From assembly GCA_045645485.1 (NCBI GenBank), contig JAZRIX010000008.1, positions 1 through 7,005 of the forward strand: a DNA stretch of 7,005 nucleotides, written 5' to 3'. This stretch comes from SIG440 sp045645485 (GTDB lineage: Bacteria; Bacillota; Clostridia; Monoglobales; Monoglobaceae). The first letter of the stretch is position 1. Every line of letters begins with the position of its first letter. The notes below the pieces were generated by a model that was given only the letters and a program-made list of their open reading frames with translations, was not told where the DNA came from and ran no database searches. Positions 5,826 through 7,005 of the stretch are shown one piece after another. The translations under genes and the position numbers were made by a program.

Positions 5826-5855
5826 TTCAGTCACCTTTGTAACCCTGCACAAATA

Positions 5856-5900
5856 GCCTCCCTTGCCTAAAGGGAGGGGGACCGCTTGCGGTGGAGGGAT
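5856..5900 (-). repeat. Family B palindromic repeat (intergenic)
   Basis: The minus strand reads ATCCCTCCACCGCAAGCGGT, CCCCCTCCCTTTAGGCAAGG and GAGGC. Two hairpins are visible: ACCGC/GCGGT and CCTCCCTTTAGGCAAGGGAGG. It shares its first part with 3311-3350 and the CCTTTAGGCAAGG hairpin with 6687-6713. It begins 16 bases after the stop codon of the Cys-rich gene. Confidence 0.75.
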
Positions 5901-5915
5901 ACTCTCAAAATTCAC

Positions 5916-6113
5916 TCACACACCGTACTTCTTATTCAGTTTCACTGCAATCGGACACCGCTTCCACTCCTGATGAGATCCACAAACAGACCGAATATGC
6001 TTTTCAGCCTCAGCCCAACCGTTAATTTTTATTTTATTTCTACACTCACACCGTATCTCTTTTGATGAATGTGACCTGTAATAAGGGCATACAGCCTCCG
6101 CAGATTCATACAT
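5916..6113 (-). CDS. Small Cys-rich, probably zinc-binding phage protein
   Basis: A 65-residue protein starting at ATG 6113, whose A is shared with the TGA stop of the Rep-like gene (TGATG). A strong GGAGG sits nine bases upstream. A GTG at 6116 is an alternative start adding one residue. Five cysteines are arranged as CPYYR (Cys9), RCEC (Cys22, Cys24), VCGSH (Cys44) and RCPIA (Cys53), followed by a short basic helix. This CPYY...RCE...C...CPIA pattern resembles small zinc-finger-like proteins of unknown function that I recall from Firmicutes phages near replication and packaging genes. Metal binding is inferred from the cysteines. Coupling to the Rep-like gene suggests a linked role, perhaps DNA or protein binding. 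No enzymatic activity is suggested. Confidence 0.75.
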   Translation of the reverse strand: MYESAEAVCPYYRSHSSKEIRCECRNKIKINGWAEAEKHIRSVCGSHQEWKRCPIAVKLNKKYGV

Positions 6114-7005
6114 CACACCTCACCTCCCGAATCAAACAAACCTAAAGGCTCGCCCTTGAGAAGAGCTGTCGCCGAAGGTGACTGAGAGGGCATCTTCAAG
6201 TATCTTATATATTGCGGCCGTCCCGGCTTGAACTCATTACGGTGCAGAATAACCGCTTTTGCAGGAACTCTAAGCTCCGAATCATTAACAGCAATTCTAT
6301 CCTTCGGAACAGGTCTCACAAGATTACGACTGGTAACATAGCTCCGGGCATCCTTAATCTTCCGAACCTGCTTGATTATGTATTCAGCAATAGCCGTTCT
6401 GTCAGGATTGTTGTCCAATACAGAATAATGCACACTCCCCAAAGTCCACTTTTCTTCAAACACGCATAGCGCCTCAGAATTTATAACCAGATGATGATGC
6501 ACTCTCACCGGCTCTCCTGTCTTACTGTCCATATCAGACGTTGCTGCAAAATATTTCAGCTCAATCCCACGTTTCTCACACTCACGCTTCACACGTCTTA
6601 GACACAGCTTCATCTGATGCTCTGCCTTGAGATAAACTTCGTAACGTTCATACTCATCCGCATACTCATCCCCTCCCTTGCCATAGGCCCCCTTGCCTAA
6701 AGGGGGCTGGATGCGAAGCAGACTGGGGGATTCCGAGAGGAGAACCGCTTCAGCGGTGGAGGGATTGTCATTCTGCACTTTGCATCTTGCATTATGCACT
6801 TTCAAAAGCCCTTCCTCCGAATAATCCAAACCAAGCAGAATATCCCCCTGTTTGAAGTTCGCATTCAGAACACGTGCAGCACTGCGAACAGCCAACGTCT
6901 CATTTTTTTCAAGTCTGTTCACTTCAGCAGACACAACCCTCTTTGACCTCGAAGGCTTCTCACCCGATACCCAGTATTTTGTTTTCTCACCAATCGCCCC
7001 CGACT
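6113..7005 (-). CDS. HUH-type replication-initiator-like protein (5' end outside window)
   Basis: A GTG at 6932-6934 could start a 273-residue protein, but the frame stays open to the right edge and reads GEKTKYWVSGEKPSRSKRVV there. That resembles the N-terminus of related phage proteins, so the true start is probably outside. Numbering from the GTG, a motif 1-like strand ILLGLDYSEEG lies at 32-42, the metal-binding HUH motif in VRVHHHLVI at 144-151, and the nucleophile motif YIIK at 185-188 in AIAEYIIKQV. This order fits single-Tyr rolling-circle initiators, which nick one strand and attach to the 5' end. YVTSRNL (199-205) looks like a family signature. Residues about 47-88, between motifs 1 and 2, and about 249-264 near the C-terminus, are encoded by palindromic repeats. 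The core motifs are intact, so activity is plausible. Role in phage replication is inferred; a relaxase-like enzyme is the alternative. Confidence 0.75.
   Translation of the reverse strand, partial: SGAIGEKTKYWVSGEKPSRSKRVVSAEVNRLEKNETLAVRSAARVLNANFKQGDILLGLDYSEEGLLKVHNARCKVQNDNPSTAEAVLLSESPSLLRIQPPLGKGAYGKGGDEYADEYERYEVYLKAEHQMKLCLRRVKRECEKRGIELKYFAATSDMDSKTGEPVRVHHHLVINSEALCVFEEKWTLGSVHYSVLDNNPDRTAIAEYIIKQVRKIKDARSYVTSRNLVRPVPKDRIAVNDSELRVPAKAVILHRNEFKPGRPQYIRYLKMPSQSPSATALLKGEPLGLFDSGGEV
6143..6190 (-). repeat. Family A palindromic repeat at the C-terminus of the Rep-like gene
   Basis: The minus strand reads CCCTCTCAGTCACCTTCGGC, GACAGCTCTTCTCAAGGGCG and AGCCTTTAG, a diverged copy of the family A unit. 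It is translated as PSQSPSATALLKGEPLG close to the end of the protein. The GTCACCTTCGGCGAC part can form a hairpin. Confidence 0.6.
6671..6802 (-). repeat. Composite repeat insertion inside the Rep-like coding frame
   Basis: Three units abut on the minus strand. The first is a GCATAATGCAAGATGCAAAG type simple unit (6802-6770). Next comes a family B unit, CAATCCCTCCACCGCTGAAG then CGGTTCTCC (6769-6733). The third is ATCCCCCAGTCTGCTTCGCA then TCCAGCCCCCTTTAGGCAAG (6732-6687). A further GGCAAGGGAGGGG remnant follows at 6683-6671. The whole block is open and in frame, adding about 42 residues (HNARCKVQNDNPSTAEAVLL and onward). Confidence 0.75.

Larger units (their letters stand above)
5561..5915. 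other. 355-base intergenic region between small terminase and the Cys-rich gene
   Basis: No gene longer than about 20 codons is convincing here. In transcription order it holds a family B repeat (5900-5856), a 16-codon Cys-rich micro-ORF with an alternating pyrimidine-purine tract, a rho-independent terminator (5769-5745), an A/T-rich promoter-like block (5742-5689), a family C repeat (5677-5652) and a GC-rich mini-palindrome CCGCCGACAGGCGG (5629-5642). It separates the Rep-like transcript from the packaging transcript. Confidence 0.7.

Noticed and set aside
719..5900. CRISPR array formed by the repeated palindromes
   Set aside because: Copies are irregularly spaced by hundreds to thousands of bases, vary in sequence, fall inside genes, and have no uniform spacers or cas genes nearby.
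5561..5915. tRNA or structured RNA gene in the main intergenic region
   Set aside because: No cloverleaf or TTCRANY-like T-loop was found; visible hairpins are accounted for by the terminator and repeats.

Overview
The window is one arm of a tailed-phage genome, most likely a prophage or phage of a Gram-positive Clostridia-type host. Every supported gene lies on the minus strand, so transcription runs from high to low coordinates. The host guess rests on AGGAGG-like ribosome binding sites, GTG and TTG starts, A/T-rich intergenic DNA, a Prp-type protease, and dense palindromic repeats of a kind I associate with gut Clostridia such as Oscillospirales. That lineage is inference.

In transcription order: (i) a HUH-type replication-initiator-like gene that runs off the right edge (7005 to 6113), translationally coupled to a small Cys-rich, probably zinc-binding protein (6113 to 5916); (ii) a 355-base gap holding a repeat, a possible Cys-rich micro-ORF, a strong rho-independent terminator, a promoter-like block and another repeat; (iii) the DNA-packaging module: small terminase (5560 to 4922), large terminase (4922 to 3477) and portal (3458 to 1590); (iv) a tiny, possibly frameshifted gene, then a Prp-family cysteine protease (1415 to 1095); (v) a second terminator, a second copy of the promoter-like block, and a scaffold-like gene (869 to 1) that runs off the left edge. 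The capsid gene would be expected just beyond.

The genes form a head-assembly line. Small terminase recognises phage DNA, large terminase pumps and cuts it, portal is the channel, and scaffold shapes the procapsid. The scaffold begins MTKIINLQLFAEG, which matches the N-terminal cleavage motif of ribosomal protein L27 (NLQFFA), the known substrate of Prp. The neighbouring Prp is therefore probably the maturation protease for this scaffold.

The most unusual property is the density of short palindromic repeat elements of at least three families. About eleven copies are present, all in the same orientation as transcription. Several are read in frame as protein: in the scaffold, near the portal N-terminus (two), at the portal C-terminus including its stop codon, near the small-terminase C-terminus, and in the Rep-like gene (a composite insertion of about 42 residues plus the C-terminus). 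The large terminase and Prp contain none that I could see.
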